64,000 bases of DNA from Stutzerimonas stutzeri (GTDB taxonomy: Bacteria; Pseudomonadota; Gammaproteobacteria; Pseudomonadales; Pseudomonadaceae): NCBI RefSeq assembly GCF_024448935.1, contig NZ_JAMOIE010000004.1, positions 1-64,000 of the forward strand, in the 5' to 3' direction. How positions within the stretch are numbered: position 1 is the stretch's first letter; each line of letters opens with the position of its first letter. Of the stretch, positions 17,297-26,468 are shown in pieces. The position numbers and the translations under genes are program-made. Under the pieces are notes generated by a model, which saw nothing but the letters and a program-made list of their open reading frames with translations, made no database searches and had not been told where the DNA came from.

Positions 17297-17434
17297 AAGA
17301 GCCGATAAGAGCCGATAAGAGCGCTGGAGGCTGGAAGGCTGGACGAAGGGCGCCCACCATCCCGTTTCTTCTCCGGGTGGAAAACGGCGCAGCCTTTTCC
17401 ACGCTGCCTGTAGCCTTCCAGCCTTCCAGCCTTT
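17297..17434. repeat. Composite repeat: tandem runs, inverted octamer arms and a hairpin
   Basis: A layered repeat block fills the yhhQ-doeC gap. A 10-bp unit (TAAGAGCCGA) is repeated 2.7 times at 17297-17323. A run built from GGAGGCTGGAAGGCTGGA follows at about 17328-17345. Its reverse-complement form, AGCCTTCC repeated 2.75 times, lies at 17413-17434. Between these arms is the perfect hairpin GTGGAAAA/TTTTCCAC at 17378-17403. The arms could form one long stem around the inner hairpin. It resembles dispersed palindromic elements of Pseudomonas but is not a named element to me. Confidence 0.65.
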
Positions 17435-17551
17435 TCCCGTTTCACCCCCGGCAAACAGAAAGAACCCCCAGCGCCCCGCCGCGCTACGGAAAAAACACCA
17501 AGCCGCCTTTCCCTAGCATGTCTCCCATGCCACTCGGCCGGAGACGTTGCC

Positions 17552-19021
17552 ATGTCGCTCAAGCATCCTCTGCTGTTCAAATCCCTTTGCTACATAGATG
17601 GGCAGTGGGTTCACAGTCGCAGCGGCGCCAGCATCGCCGTGCAGAATCCCGCCAACCAGGCCGAGATTGCTCACGTGCCGATGCTCGAACGCGAGCAGAT
17701 CGTCGCCACGGTGGACGCTGCCGAGCGTGCCTTCGCGAACTGGCGCAGGCAAAGCCTGGGCGAACGCGCGGTGCTGTTGCAGCGCTGGGCCGAGCTGATC
17801 CTGCAGCATCAGCAGGACCTGGCGGTCATCCTCAGCGAAGAACAGGGCAAGCCCCTGGCGGAAGCGCGTGGCGAGATTCGCTATGCCGCCAGTTTCATCC
17901 CCTGGTTCGCCGAGGAGGCCCGGCGCCTCTATGGCCGGACCATCCCAAGCCATATCGTCGATGCCGAGTTGAGCACCTTGAGGGAGCCGGTCGGCGTTTG
18001 CGCCCTGCTCACCCCGTGGAATTTCCCCAGCGCGATGATCACCCGCAAGGCTGCGGCAGCGCTTGCGGCCGGCTGCACCGTGGTGGTCAAGCCGGCGCAC
18101 GAGACCCCCTATTCCGCCTTCGCCCTGGCCCAGCTCGCCGAAGAAGCCGGCCTGCCGCCTGGGGTCTTCAATGTGGTGCTGGGCGAGCCGCAGATGGTCA
18201 TGGAGACCCTGATGGCGGATCCGCGCGTGCGTTCGGTGAGCTTCACCGGCTCGACCCGGGTCGGTCGCCTGATACTGGCCGCTGCTGCGCCCGGGGTGAA
18301 GAAGGTGGCGCTGGAGCTGGGCGGCAATGCACCGGTGATCGTCTGCGAAGACGCCGACCTCGATCATGCGGTGCAGGTGGCCATGGCCGCCAAGTTCCAG
18401 ACCTCCGGCCAGGATTGCTGCGCGGCCAACCGCATCCTCGTCCAGCGCCCGCTCTACGAAGCCTTCCTGACGCGCTTCGCCCTTGCAGTGCGTGCGTTGC
18501 GCGTCGGCCCCGGCCTCGATGAGCGCAGTCAGATCGGTCCGCTGATGCACCAGGCGGCGTTCGACGCCACCGCTGCGCGGGTCGCCGATGCGCTGGAAAA
18601 AGGCGCTCGGCTGCTGGCCGGCGGCGAGCCCCACGCGCTCGGCGGCTGGTTCTGGCAGCCGACGCTACTGGCCGACGTCAGGCCCGACATGCGCATCTAT
18701 CGCGAGGAGAACTTTGCACCGATCGCCGGCGTGCTGCCGTTCGACAGCCTGGACGAGGCAGTCACCCTGGCCAACGACACCGAATACGGGCTGGCGGCCT
18801 ATATCTGCTCGAATCGGCTGGACGTGGTCCACCCGCTCATCCGTGGGCTCGATCACGCAATGGTCGCGGTCAACGGCACCCGGTTCACCGGCCACCCGAT
18901 CCCCTTCGGCGGCATGAAAGCCTCCGGCCTCGGCCGTGAAGGCGGCAGCGAAGGCTTCGAGCCCTTCGTCGAGACCAAGTACGTCTGCATCCATCACCAG
19001 GGCCAGCGATACGAACGCTGA
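17552..19021 (+). CDS. doeC: Aspartate-semialdehyde dehydrogenase of ectoine catabolism (aldehyde dehydrogenase family)
   Basis: NAD(P)-dependent aldehyde dehydrogenase (489 aa) of the succinate-semialdehyde type. In ectoine catabolism DoeC oxidises aspartate 4-semialdehyde, made by DoeD, to L-aspartate. The cofactor motif FTGSTRVG (231-238), general base Glu255 (LELGG) and nucleophile Cys289 in SGQDCCAANR are present. Start MSLKHPLLFKSLCYIDGQW. It lies 124 bp before doeD in the same direction. Alone it would be called succinate-semialdehyde dehydrogenase; the ectoine role is inferred from the cluster. Confidence 0.87.
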   Translation: MSLKHPLLFKSLCYIDGQWVHSRSGASIAVQNPANQAEIAHVPMLEREQIVATVDAAERAFANWRRQSLGERAVLLQRWAELILQHQQDLAVILSEEQGKPLAEARGEIRYAASFIPWFAEEARRLYGRTIPSHIVDAELSTLREPVGVCALLTPWNFPSAMITRKAAAALAAGCTVVVKPAHETPYSAFALAQLAEEAGLPPGVFNVVLGEPQMVMETLMADPRVRSVSFTGSTRVGRLILAAAAPGVKKVALELGGNAPVIVCEDADLDHAVQVAMAAKFQTSGQDCCAANRILVQRPLYEAFLTRFALAVRALRVGPGLDERSQIGPLMHQAAFDATAARVADALEKGARLLAGGEPHALGGWFWQPTLLADVRPDMRIYREENFAPIAGVLPFDSLDEAVTLANDTEYGLAAYICSNRLDVVHPLIRGLDHAMVAVNGTRFTGHPIPFGGMKASGLGREGGSEGFEPFVETKYVCIHHQGQRYER

Positions 19022-19145
19022 ACCTCGCTACGAGCATGCCGGCTGAGCGCAGCCTGCATGGCCAAACCGGATCATCCCTTTCCCGCCGGGACAGGGTCGG
19101 GATGGGGCCACACGGCCCCTCTCAACACCGCAAAAGGAGAAGCCC

Positions 19146-20525
19146 ATGAGCCACGACTACGACGCGCTGTTCGCCCAGGACCGGGCCCACTTCATGCACC
19201 CGTCCACCCATGCCCATGACCATGCCAGCGGGGCGCTCAAAGGCCGCATCGTCACCGGCGCGTCGGGTATCCGCATCCGTGACCACGAAGGTCGCGAGTT
19301 CATCGACGCCTTCGCCGGCCTGTATTGCGTGAACATCGGCTACGGCCGCACCGAAGTCGCCGAGGCCATCTACCAGCAGGCCAAGGAGCTGGCCTACTAC
19401 CACACCTACGTCGGCCACTCGACCGAGGCCATCATCGAGTTGTCGCGGCGCATCATCGACTGGGCGCCCGAGGGCATGAAGAAGGTCTACTACGGGCTGT
19501 CCGGCTCGGATGCCAACGAGACCCAGATCAAGCTGGTGCGCTATTACAACAACGTGCTGGGCCGCCCGCAGAAGAAAAAGATCATTTCCCGCCAGCGTGG
19601 TTATCACGGCTCGGGAATCATGACCGGCAGCCTGACCGGCCTGGCCAGCTTTCATCAGCATTTCGATCTGCCGCATGCGGACATCAAGCACGCCGCCTGC
19701 CCGCACTTCTACAAGGCGCCGGCGGGCATGGACGAAGCCGCTTTCGTGCGTCATTGCGTCGAGGACCTGGAGCAACTGATCCAGCGCGAAGGGCCGGACA
19801 CCGTCGCTGCCTTCATCGGCGAACCGGTGATGGGCACCGGCGGCATCATCGTCCCGCCCAAGGGTTACTGGGCGGCGATCCAGGCGGTGCTGGCGAAATA
19901 CGACATCCTCCTGATCGCCGATGAGGTGGTCTGCGCCTTCGGCCGTCTGGGCACCCCGATGGGCAGCCAACTGTTCGGCATCAAGCCGGACCTGATCACC
20001 ACCGCCAAGGGGCTGACCAGCGCCTACGCGCCGCTATCGGCGGTGATCGTCGGGGAACAGGTTTGGGATGTCATCGAGGAAGCCTCCACTCGCGACGGTG
20101 CCATGGGGCATGGCTGGACCTATTCCGGGCATCCGATCTGCGCCGCCGCGGCGCTGGCGAATCTGGATATTCTCGAACGTGAGAACATCCCCGGCAACGC
20201 CGCCGAGGTGGGCGCCTACCTCAATGCGCAGCTGCGCCAGACGTTCGACGATCATCCGCTGGTCGGCGAGGTACGCGGCATCGGCATGCTCGCAGCGCTC
20301 GAGTTCATGGCTGACCGCAAGGCCCGTACGCCCTTCGATGCCGCATTGAAGGTGGGCCCGCGCGTTTCGGCTGCCTGTCTGGAGCGCGGGATGATTGCCC
20401 GTGCGATGCCGCATGGCGACATCCTCGGCTTCGCCCCGCCACTGGTATTGACTCAGGCGGAGGCGGATCAGGTCATCGAGATCGCCAAGAGCGCGGTGGA
20501 CGCGGTGGCGGCCGAGGTGCTCTGA
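19146..20525 (+). CDS. doeD: L-2,4-diaminobutyrate transaminase (class III aminotransferase)
   Basis: PLP-dependent class III aminotransferase (459 aa). It would convert L-2,4-diaminobutyrate to aspartate 4-semialdehyde. Family features: LYCVNIGYG near the N-terminus, the GLSGSDANETQIKLVRYY phosphate region, IADEVVCAFGRLG with the PLP-contacting Asp, and the Schiff-base Lys in LITTAKGLTSAYAPL. AAAAGGAG precedes the ATG. Last gene of the ectoine block; trkA lies immediately beyond in the opposite direction, with stops only 16 bp apart. Confidence 0.9.
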   Translation: MSHDYDALFAQDRAHFMHPSTHAHDHASGALKGRIVTGASGIRIRDHEGREFIDAFAGLYCVNIGYGRTEVAEAIYQQAKELAYYHTYVGHSTEAIIELSRRIIDWAPEGMKKVYYGLSGSDANETQIKLVRYYNNVLGRPQKKKIISRQRGYHGSGIMTGSLTGLASFHQHFDLPHADIKHAACPHFYKAPAGMDEAAFVRHCVEDLEQLIQREGPDTVAAFIGEPVMGTGGIIVPPKGYWAAIQAVLAKYDILLIADEVVCAFGRLGTPMGSQLFGIKPDLITTAKGLTSAYAPLSAVIVGEQVWDVIEEASTRDGAMGHGWTYSGHPICAAAALANLDILERENIPGNAAEVGAYLNAQLRQTFDDHPLVGEVRGIGMLAALEFMADRKARTPFDAALKVGPRVSAACLERGMIARAMPHGDILGFAPPLVLTQAEADQVIEIAKSAVDAVAAEVL

Positions 20526-20541
20526 GCACACCTGGTCGCCC

Positions 20542-21915
20542 TCAGAAGAAGGTCAGGCCGGCCTGGAACAGCCGTTCCACGTCGCGGATATGCTTCTTGT
20601 CGACCAGGAACAGGATCACGTGATCGCCCGATTCGATGACCGTGTTGTCGTGGGCGATCAGCACCTCCTCGTCGCGAATCACCGCGCCGATGCTGGTGCC
20701 GGGCGGCAGGGCGATCTTGCCGATGGCGCGGCCGACCACCTTGCTCGAGCGCGAATCGCCGTGGGCGATCACTTCGATGGCTTCCGCCGCGCCCCGGCGC
20801 AGCGAGTGGGCGCTGACGATGTCGCCACGGCGCACGTGGGTCAGCAGCGTGCCGATGGTGGCCAGCTGCGGGCTGATGGCGATATCGATCTCGCCGCCCT
20901 GGACCAGATCGACATAGGCCGGGTTGTTGATGATGCACATCACCTTGCGCGCGCCGAGGCGCTTGGCCAGCAACGACGACATGATGTTGGCCTCGTCGTC
21001 GTTGGTCAGCGCGAGGAAGACGTCGGCGTCGTTGATGTTCTCTTCCACCAGCAGGTCGCGATCCGAGGCGCTGCCCTGCAGGATGATGGTGCTGTCGAGG
21101 GTATCCGAGAGGTAGCGGCAGCGTGCCGGGTTCATCTCGATGATCTTCACCTGGTAGCGACTTTCGATGGCTTCGGCCAGACGCTCGCCGATGTGCCCGC
21201 CACCGGCAATGACGATCCGCCGGTAGGAATCGTCGAGGCGGCGCATCTCGCTCATCACCGCGCGAATATGCCCGCGGGCGGCGATGAAGAACACCTCGTC
21301 GTCGGCCTCGATCAGCGTATCGCCCTGGGGCAGGATCGCCTGGTTGCGACGGAAGATCGCTGCCACACGGGTGTCCACATTGGGCATGTGCTTGCGCAGC
21401 TGGCGCAACTCCTGGCCCACCAGCGGCCCACCGTAGTAAGCCCGCACCGCCACCAATTGCGCCTTGCCTTCGGCGAAGTCGATCACCTGCAGCGAGCCGG
21501 GATACTCGATCAGGCGCTTGATGTAGTTGGTCACCACCTGCTCCGGGCTGATCAGTACGTCGACCGGAATCGCCTCGTTGCTGAACAGGCCTGAGCGGGT
21601 CAGGTACGCCGACTCGCGCACCCGCGCAATCTTGGTCGGGGTGTGGAACAGGGTATAGGCCACCTGACAGGCGACCATGTTGGTCTCGTCGCTGTTGGTC
21701 ACCGCCACCAGCATGTCGGCGTCGTCCGCACCGGCTTGGCGCAGCACGGTGGGAAACGAGCCGCGGCCGACCACGGTGCGGATGTCCAGGCGATCACCGA
21801 GATCGCGCAGGCGATCGGCATCGGTGTCGACCACGGTGATGTCGTTGGCTTCGCTGGCGAGGTTTTCGGCAAGCGTGCCGCCTACCTGCCCTGCACCGAG
21901 AATGATGATCTTCAC
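20542..21915 (-). CDS. trkA: Trk potassium uptake system NAD-binding protein TrkA
   Basis: Cytoplasmic regulatory subunit (457 aa) of the Trk potassium transporter. It contains two RCK_N Rossmann domains, opened by [18 protein letters not shown] (residues 3-20) and [17 protein letters not shown] (about 234-250), each followed by an RCK_C domain. Length equals the family norm. It heads away from rsmB and fmt in the same leftward direction, as in the fmt-rsmB-trkA order common in Pseudomonas. Confidence 0.97.
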   Translation of the reverse strand: MKIIILGAGQVGGTLAENLASEANDITVVDTDADRLRDLGDRLDIRTVVGRGSFPTVLRQAGADDADMLVAVTNSDETNMVACQVAYTLFHTPTKIARVRESAYLTRSGLFSNEAIPVDVLISPEQVVTNYIKRLIEYPGSLQVIDFAEGKAQLVAVRAYYGGPLVGQELRQLRKHMPNVDTRVAAIFRRNQAILPQGDTLIEADDEVFFIAARGHIRAVMSEMRRLDDSYRRIVIAGGGHIGERLAEAIESRYQVKIIEMNPARCRYLSDTLDSTIILQGSASDRDLLVEENINDADVFLALTNDDEANIMSSLLAKRLGARKVMCIINNPAYVDLVQGGEIDIAISPQLATIGTLLTHVRRGDIVSAHSLRRGAAEAIEVIAHGDSRSSKVVGRAIGKIALPPGTSIGAVIRDEEVLIAHDNTVIESGDHVILFLVDKKHIRDVERLFQAGLTFF

Positions 21916-21982
21916 GCGATCACTCCTGAAAGGCGGCAGGCCGCCGCGTCCATGATTGGCCGAAGCGTTCCGCCTGGCTCAT

Positions 21983-23311
21983 TTACCGATTCTGGCCGCT
22001 GGGTTGGGCCGCGATTTTGATCAGTTTGGCGTAATAGAAACCGTCGTGGCCGTTTTCCTGTGGCAGTAACTGGCGCCCATGGGATTGTCCGATACCGAAA
22101 CTGCTCGGCAAATCCAGCTCACGGGCGCCGGGCATGCGCGCCAGGAAGGCTTCGATCACCTCGCGGTTTTCGGTCGGCAGCACCGAGCAGGTGGCGTACA
22201 GCAGCACGCCACCGACCGCCAGCGTCGGCCAGAGCGCATCGAGCATTTCGCCTTGCAGGGCCGCCAGCGGTGCGATGTCGTCGGCCTGACGGGCCAGCTT
22301 GATGTCCGGATGACGACGGATGACGCCGGTCGCCGAACAGGGTGCATCGAGCAGGATCCGCTGGAACGGTTGGCCATCCCACCAGACCGCGGTCGCGCGG
22401 GCATCGGCCGCGACCAATTTGGCCTGCAACTGCAGGCGGTCGAGATTTTCCTGAACGCGCTGCAGGCGCTTCGGCTCCAGATCCAGCGCGACGACCTCCG
22501 CCAGCCCCGGCTCGCGCTCGAGGATGTGGCAGGTCTTGCCGCCGGGCGCGCAACAGGCGTCCAGCACGCGCTGCCCCGGGGCGAGATCGAGCAGCCCGGC
22601 CGCCAGCTGCGCGGCTTCGTCCTGCACACTGACGCGCCCTTCGGCAAAACCCGGCAATTGGGTGACGTCGCAGGCCGTGGCCAGGCGGATGCCGTCCTCG
22701 CTGTGGGCGCAGGGAAAGGCTTCGAGGTTGGCGGCCTGCAGTTCGCCGAGATAGGCGTCGCGATCGACTTGGCGACGGTTGACCCGCAGCATCATCGGCG
22801 GATGGATGTTGTTCGCCGTGCAGATCGCCTGCCAGTGCTCGGGCCAGTGCGCCTTCAAGGATTTCTGCAACCAGCGCGGATGGGCGAAGCGAATCACCGG
22901 GTCGCGCTCCAGTTCTGCGAACAGCGCCTCGCCGTCACGCTGGGCATTGCGCAGCACCGCGTTGAGCAGGCCCTTGGCCCACGGCTTCCTCAGCTTTTCC
23001 ACGCAGCCGACGGTTTCGCCGATGGCGGCATGCGGCGGGATGCGGGTGTAGAACAACTGGTAGAGACCGACCAGCAGCAGGGCTTCGACATCGCGGTCGG
23101 CGGACTTGAATGGCTTTTGCAGCAGACGTTCGGCGAGGCCGGCCAGGCGCGGTTGCCAGCGTGCGGCGCCGAACGCCAGTTCCTGGGTCAGGCCGCGGTC
23201 ACGCGCGTCGACCTTACCCAATACATCCGGCAGGCTGCTGTTCAGCGAGGCCTTGCCGGACAGCACGACGGCTAGCGCGCGTGCTGCGGCGAGACGCGGA
23301 TTCATCGACAT
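21983..23311 (-). CDS. rsmB: 16S rRNA (cytosine967-C5)-methyltransferase
   Basis: SAM-dependent rRNA methyltransferase (442 aa). An N-terminal NusB-like RNA-binding domain (about 1-140) precedes the Rossmann-type methyltransferase domain, with [10 protein letters not shown] as the SAM loop, DAPCSATG with one catalytic Cys, and [13 protein letters not shown] with the second. The ATG at 23311 shares one base with the fmt stop (TAATG), so translation is coupled. Confidence 0.97.
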   Translation of the reverse strand: MSMNPRLAAARALAVVLSGKASLNSSLPDVLGKVDARDRGLTQELAFGAARWQPRLAGLAERLLQKPFKSADRDVEALLLVGLYQLFYTRIPPHAAIGETVGCVEKLRKPWAKGLLNAVLRNAQRDGEALFAELERDPVIRFAHPRWLQKSLKAHWPEHWQAICTANNIHPPMMLRVNRRQVDRDAYLGELQAANLEAFPCAHSEDGIRLATACDVTQLPGFAEGRVSVQDEAAQLAAGLLDLAPGQRVLDACCAPGGKTCHILEREPGLAEVVALDLEPKRLQRVQENLDRLQLQAKLVAADARATAVWWDGQPFQRILLDAPCSATGVIRRHPDIKLARQADDIAPLAALQGEMLDALWPTLAVGGVLLYATCSVLPTENREVIEAFLARMPGARELDLPSSFGIGQSHGRQLLPQENGHDGFYYAKLIKIAAQPSGQNR

Positions 23312-24246
23312 TATTCGAACGCCTTGCCAACGGCAAACTGTTCGCGGCGGCTATTGAACAGGTCGCTGACGGCCAGTGCCTTGCCGCCAGGGAGCTGCAG
23401 ACGAGTGAGCGTCAGCGAACCCTCGCCACAGGCAACCTCCAGGCCGTCCTTGCTTGCTTCGATGATCCGGCCTGGCGCGCCCTGACCGGTGGATAGATGC
23501 GCGGCGTGAATTTTCACCGGGGCGCCGTCGAGGCTGCTATGGCAAATCGGCCAGGGATTGAACGCCCGCACCAGGCGCTCAAGCTCAACTGCGGGGCGCT
23601 GCCAGTCGAGGCGAGCTTCGTCCTTGTTCAGCTTGTGCGCATAGGTAGCCAGGCTGTCGTCCTGGACTTCGCCTCTCAGTGTGCCGGCTTCCAGCGCCGC
23701 TGCCGCCTCGATCACGGCGCGCGAGCCGAGTTCGGCCAGGCGATCATGCAGGGTGCCGCCCGTATCCTCACGGGTAATCGGCGTGCTGACCTTGAGCAGC
23801 ATCGGCCCGGTATCCAGCCCTGCTTCCATTTGCATGACGGTGACACCTGATTCGGTATCGCCTGCTTCAATGGCACGCTGAATCGGCGCTGCGCCACGCC
23901 AACGTGGCAACAACGAGGCATGGCTGTTGATACAGCCCAGGCGCGGCATGTCCAGAACGGCCTGCGGCAGGATCAAGCCATAGGCGACCACGACCATCAG
24001 GTCCGCCTGCAAACCATCCAGCTCTGCCTGGGCAGCCGGGTCGCGCAGGGTCTGGGGTTGATACACAGGTATGGCGTGCTGCAGCGCCAACTGCTTGACC
24101 GGGCTGGGCATCAGTTTCTGGCCACGACCTGCCGGGCGATCCGGCTGCGTATACACCGCCACGACCTGACGCTTGGCGGCGAGCAGGGCTCGCAAATGCT
24201 GAGCGGCGAATTCCGGCGTGCCGGCGAAAACGATGCGCATAGGCAT
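23311..24246 (-). CDS. fmt: Methionyl-tRNA formyltransferase
   Basis: Formylates initiator Met-tRNA for translation start (311 aa). N-terminal catalytic domain with [12 protein letters not shown], the formyl-THF signature [21 protein letters not shown] (conserved Asn and His) and a C-terminal OB-like tRNA-binding domain. ATG 24246 or 24240. Upstream of the start there is no good Shine-Dalgarno, and the 3' end of a group II intron remnant lies only about 20 bp away, where def would normally be. Expression may therefore differ from the usual def-fmt coupling. Confidence 0.97.
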   Translation of the reverse strand: MPMRIVFAGTPEFAAQHLRALLAAKRQVVAVYTQPDRPAGRGQKLMPSPVKQLALQHAIPVYQPQTLRDPAAQAELDGLQADLMVVVAYGLILPQAVLDMPRLGCINSHASLLPRWRGAAPIQRAIEAGDTESGVTVMQMEAGLDTGPMLLKVSTPITREDTGGTLHDRLAELGSRAVIEAAAALEAGTLRGEVQDDSLATYAHKLNKDEARLDWQRPAVELERLVRAFNPWPICHSSLDGAPVKIHAAHLSTGQGAPGRIIEASKDGLEVACGEGSLTLTRLQLPGGKALAVSDLFNSRREQFAVGKAFE

Positions 24247-24333
24247 AGATAGAAGGACTCATATGGGGTAGGGGACGGGGTCACCCCCGTCACCCTCTCA
24301 CACCACCGGACATGCGGTTGCGCATCCGGCGGT

Positions 24334-24949
24334 TCATTGCACACACTGGAGTCGTCGCAGCGTATCGAGCAGCGACACCAGACCTGATCGATCAAGGAAG
24401 GACTTCGGGAACGCGTGGTTCAGGTGGCTTGCGCCACGGTTCCACCACGGCCCGTGTTGGTTGCAGGCCGAGGGAAATGCCCGCTCCTCCGTCAGTCCTG
24501 CCTTCATCACGTTCTCGGCGCGAGTATAGGGGTGTTTCCACTGCCGCCACAGGATGCAGCGCAGTTTGCGCCTGATCCAGTCTCCAACTCTTCCAGCGCC
24601 TGCTTGGTTTCGGCCAGCTTGAAATACGCTATCCAGCCACGCAAGACCGGCACGCAAGACCGGGTTGAGTTCGGCGATGACTTTTTTCAGGCTGCGCCCT
24701 AGCGCCCTTGGGCACCTTGGCGCACTTCCCGGATCTTGTCGTCCAGCCGTTCCAGGCTGGCCGGCGCAACCTTCAGCTTCGGGGCCTTGTGCCACGTCAG
24801 GCTGTAGCCCAGACGTCCTCTTCCACGGTTCGGCGACCGCGCTCCTGGCCGCATTGACCCTAAGCTTGAGCGCGTCCGCCCGAAACCGGGTAATGCTCGC
24901 CATCGGCCGCTCACCGGCACGGTCGCCCCTGCGGTCAGCGCTCTGTCAG
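24334..24949 (-). pseudogene. Group II intron reverse transcriptase/maturase, 5'-truncated and frameshifted
   Basis: The recognisable sequence starts just after where YADD would be (RAGERPMASITRF). It runs through LKLRVNAARSAVAEPWKR, LGYSLTWHKAPKLKVAPASL, RSLKKVIAELNPVLR and the maturase/HNH-like C-terminus DWIRRKLRCILWRQWKHPY...GPWWNRGASHLNHAFPKSF to a TGA at 24334. Reading it needs at least four frame changes. One is caused by a perfect 13-bp tandem duplication at 24638-24663, another by an 8-bp-period near-duplication at 24694-24708; removing each restores the maturase frame. Non-functional. Confidence 0.85.
24638..24663. repeat. Perfect 13-bp tandem duplication inside the maturase pseudogene
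   Basis: CACGCAAGACCGG occurs twice head to tail with no spacer. On the minus strand, deleting one copy restores the maturase reading NPVLRGWIAYFKLAETKQAL, so the duplication is a secondary lesion. Confidence 0.9.
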
Positions 24950-26265
24950 GCTGCCTTGCGGATGGCGTCGGCCAGGCGCTCGATCATCGCGTCGATATGC
25001 TCACGCTCGACGATCAGCGCCGGTGACAAGGCAATGGTGTCGCCGCTGGCGCGCGCCAGCAGACCGTCCTCGAAGCATTGACGGAACACCTCGTAGCCAC
25101 GCTTGCCGACGCCGTCCGCATGGGCTGCGAACTGGATGCCGGCCACCAGCCCAACCGTACGGATATCGGTCACGTTGGGCAGTCCCTGGAGGCTGAACAG
25201 GGCATCCTGCCAGTAATCTTCGATCTCGATGGCTTTCTGGAACAGGTTCTCCCGCTGATAGATCTCCTGGGTCGCGAGGGCCGCTGCGCAGGCCACCGGG
25301 TGGCCGGAATAGGTGTAGCCGTGGAAGAACTCGATGGTGGCTTCCGGGCCTTGCATGAAGGCCTGGTGAATCTGCTCGTCGACCAGCACCGCGCCCATGG
25401 GAATCGCACCGTTGGTCAGCCCCTTGGCGCAGGTGAGAATATCCGGCGTGACGCCCCAGCGCTGGGCGGCGAAGGCCTCGCCGACCCGCCCGAAGCCGGT
25501 AATCACTTCATCGAAGATCAGCAGGATGCCATGCTTGCGGGTGATCTCGCGCAAGCGCTGCAGATAACCCTGCGGCGGCAGAATGACCCCAGCGGAGCCG
25601 GACATCGGCTCGACGATCACGGCGGCAATATTTTCCGCCCCATGCAAGGTGACCAGTCGTTCCAGTTCGTCGGCTCTTTCCGCGCCGTGCTCAGGCAGGC
25701 CGCGGCTGAATGCGTTGCGTTGCAGGTCGAGCGTGTGCGGCAGGTGGTCGACGCCTGGTAATAGCGCGCCAAAGGCCCTGCGGTTGTTGGCCATGCCGCC
25801 GACCGAAATGCCGCCAAAGCCGACGCCGTGATAGGCCAGTTCGCGGCCGATCAGGCGGGTTCGGCTGCCTTGGCCGATCGCCCGCTGATAGGCCAGGGCG
25901 ATCTTCAATGCGGTGTCGACCGACTCCGACCCGGAGTTGGTGAAGAATACCCGGTTCAGCCCGGCCGGGCTGATCTGCGCCAGCCGCTCGGCCAGTTCGA
26001 AGGGCAGCGGGTGTCCCATCTGGAAGGTCGGTGCGAAATCCAGCTGGGCGATCTGCCGACTCACCGCAGCGGTGATCTCGCGGCGGCCGTGGCCGGCGTT
26101 GCAGCACCAGAGCCCGGCGGTGCCATCGATCACCTGACGGCCATCGGTGTCTGTGTAATACATGCCCTCGGCGCGCTCCAGCAGGCGCGGACTGCCCTTG
26201 AACTGACGGTTGGCGGTGAAGGGCATCCAGAAATGTTCGGCAGATGTGGCGTGATCGAGGGCCAT
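24946..26265 (-). CDS. Omega-amino acid aminotransferase (class III)
   Basis: PLP-dependent class III aminotransferase (439 aa) resembling beta-alanine/omega-amino acid:pyruvate transaminases: HFWMPFTANRQF near the start, FFTNSGSESVDTALK, LIFDEVITGFGRVG, and the Schiff-base Lys in ILTCAKGLTNGAIPMG. It probably transaminates polyamine-derived amino acids; the divergent neighbour is a matching aldehyde dehydrogenase, as in the gabT2-pauC pair I recall from P. aeruginosa. ATG 26265 (CGGAG, 7 nt upstream) aligns with the family; the frame extends to ATG 26316 and TTG 26367. Its stop touches the intron remnant. Confidence 0.88.
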   Translation of the reverse strand: MALDHATSAEHFWMPFTANRQFKGSPRLLERAEGMYYTDTDGRQVIDGTAGLWCCNAGHGRREITAAVSRQIAQLDFAPTFQMGHPLPFELAERLAQISPAGLNRVFFTNSGSESVDTALKIALAYQRAIGQGSRTRLIGRELAYHGVGFGGISVGGMANNRRAFGALLPGVDHLPHTLDLQRNAFSRGLPEHGAERADELERLVTLHGAENIAAVIVEPMSGSAGVILPPQGYLQRLREITRKHGILLIFDEVITGFGRVGEAFAAQRWGVTPDILTCAKGLTNGAIPMGAVLVDEQIHQAFMQGPEATIEFFHGYTYSGHPVACAAALATQEIYQRENLFQKAIEIEDYWQDALFSLQGLPNVTDIRTVGLVAGIQFAAHADGVGKRGYEVFRQCFEDGLLARASGDTIALSPALIVEREHIDAMIERLADAIRKAA

Positions 26266-26468
26266 GACTAGCTCCGGCAGGGCGACGGGTTCGACGGCTA
26301 TGCTGGAGCGCGACATCACCCGAGCGCCCAGCGGTTTTGCCGAGTCTATGTTTAATAAAACGAACAAAACAAGGTAGAAAGCCGCTGCTGCGTAAAAAAT
26401 ATTGATAGGCCTGGTGCCGCTGGTTTAGGCTGCCTTTGTGATATTCGACAGACTAGCGAGGACACCCC

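Larger units (their letters stand above)
24264..24949 (-). mobile_element. 3'-terminal remnant of a group II intron
   Basis: The minus strand carries the end of a bacterial group II intron. The 3' part of its reverse transcriptase/maturase gene is followed by a domain V-like 34-nt hairpin at 24302-24335 (opening GAACCGCCGGATGCGC, closing ATGTCCGGTGGT). A domain VI-like hairpin (GTGACGGGG/CCCCGTC) then ends at about 24264 in CTACCCCAT. The 5' half, including domains I-III and the YADD-containing polymerase region, is missing. It abuts the stop of the aminotransferase gene at one end and fmt at the other. Not expected to be mobile. Confidence 0.8.

Noticed and set aside
15885-17402. 505-codon minus-strand frame across the AsnC gene and yhhQ
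   Set aside because: Overlaps two genes with clear motifs on the other strand and runs through the repeat block; no recognisable domain.
17507-17522. Third EnuR operator upstream of doeC
   Set aside because: Shares CCTAG and few flanking bases (about 8 of 16) with the two good sites; not above what could occur by chance.
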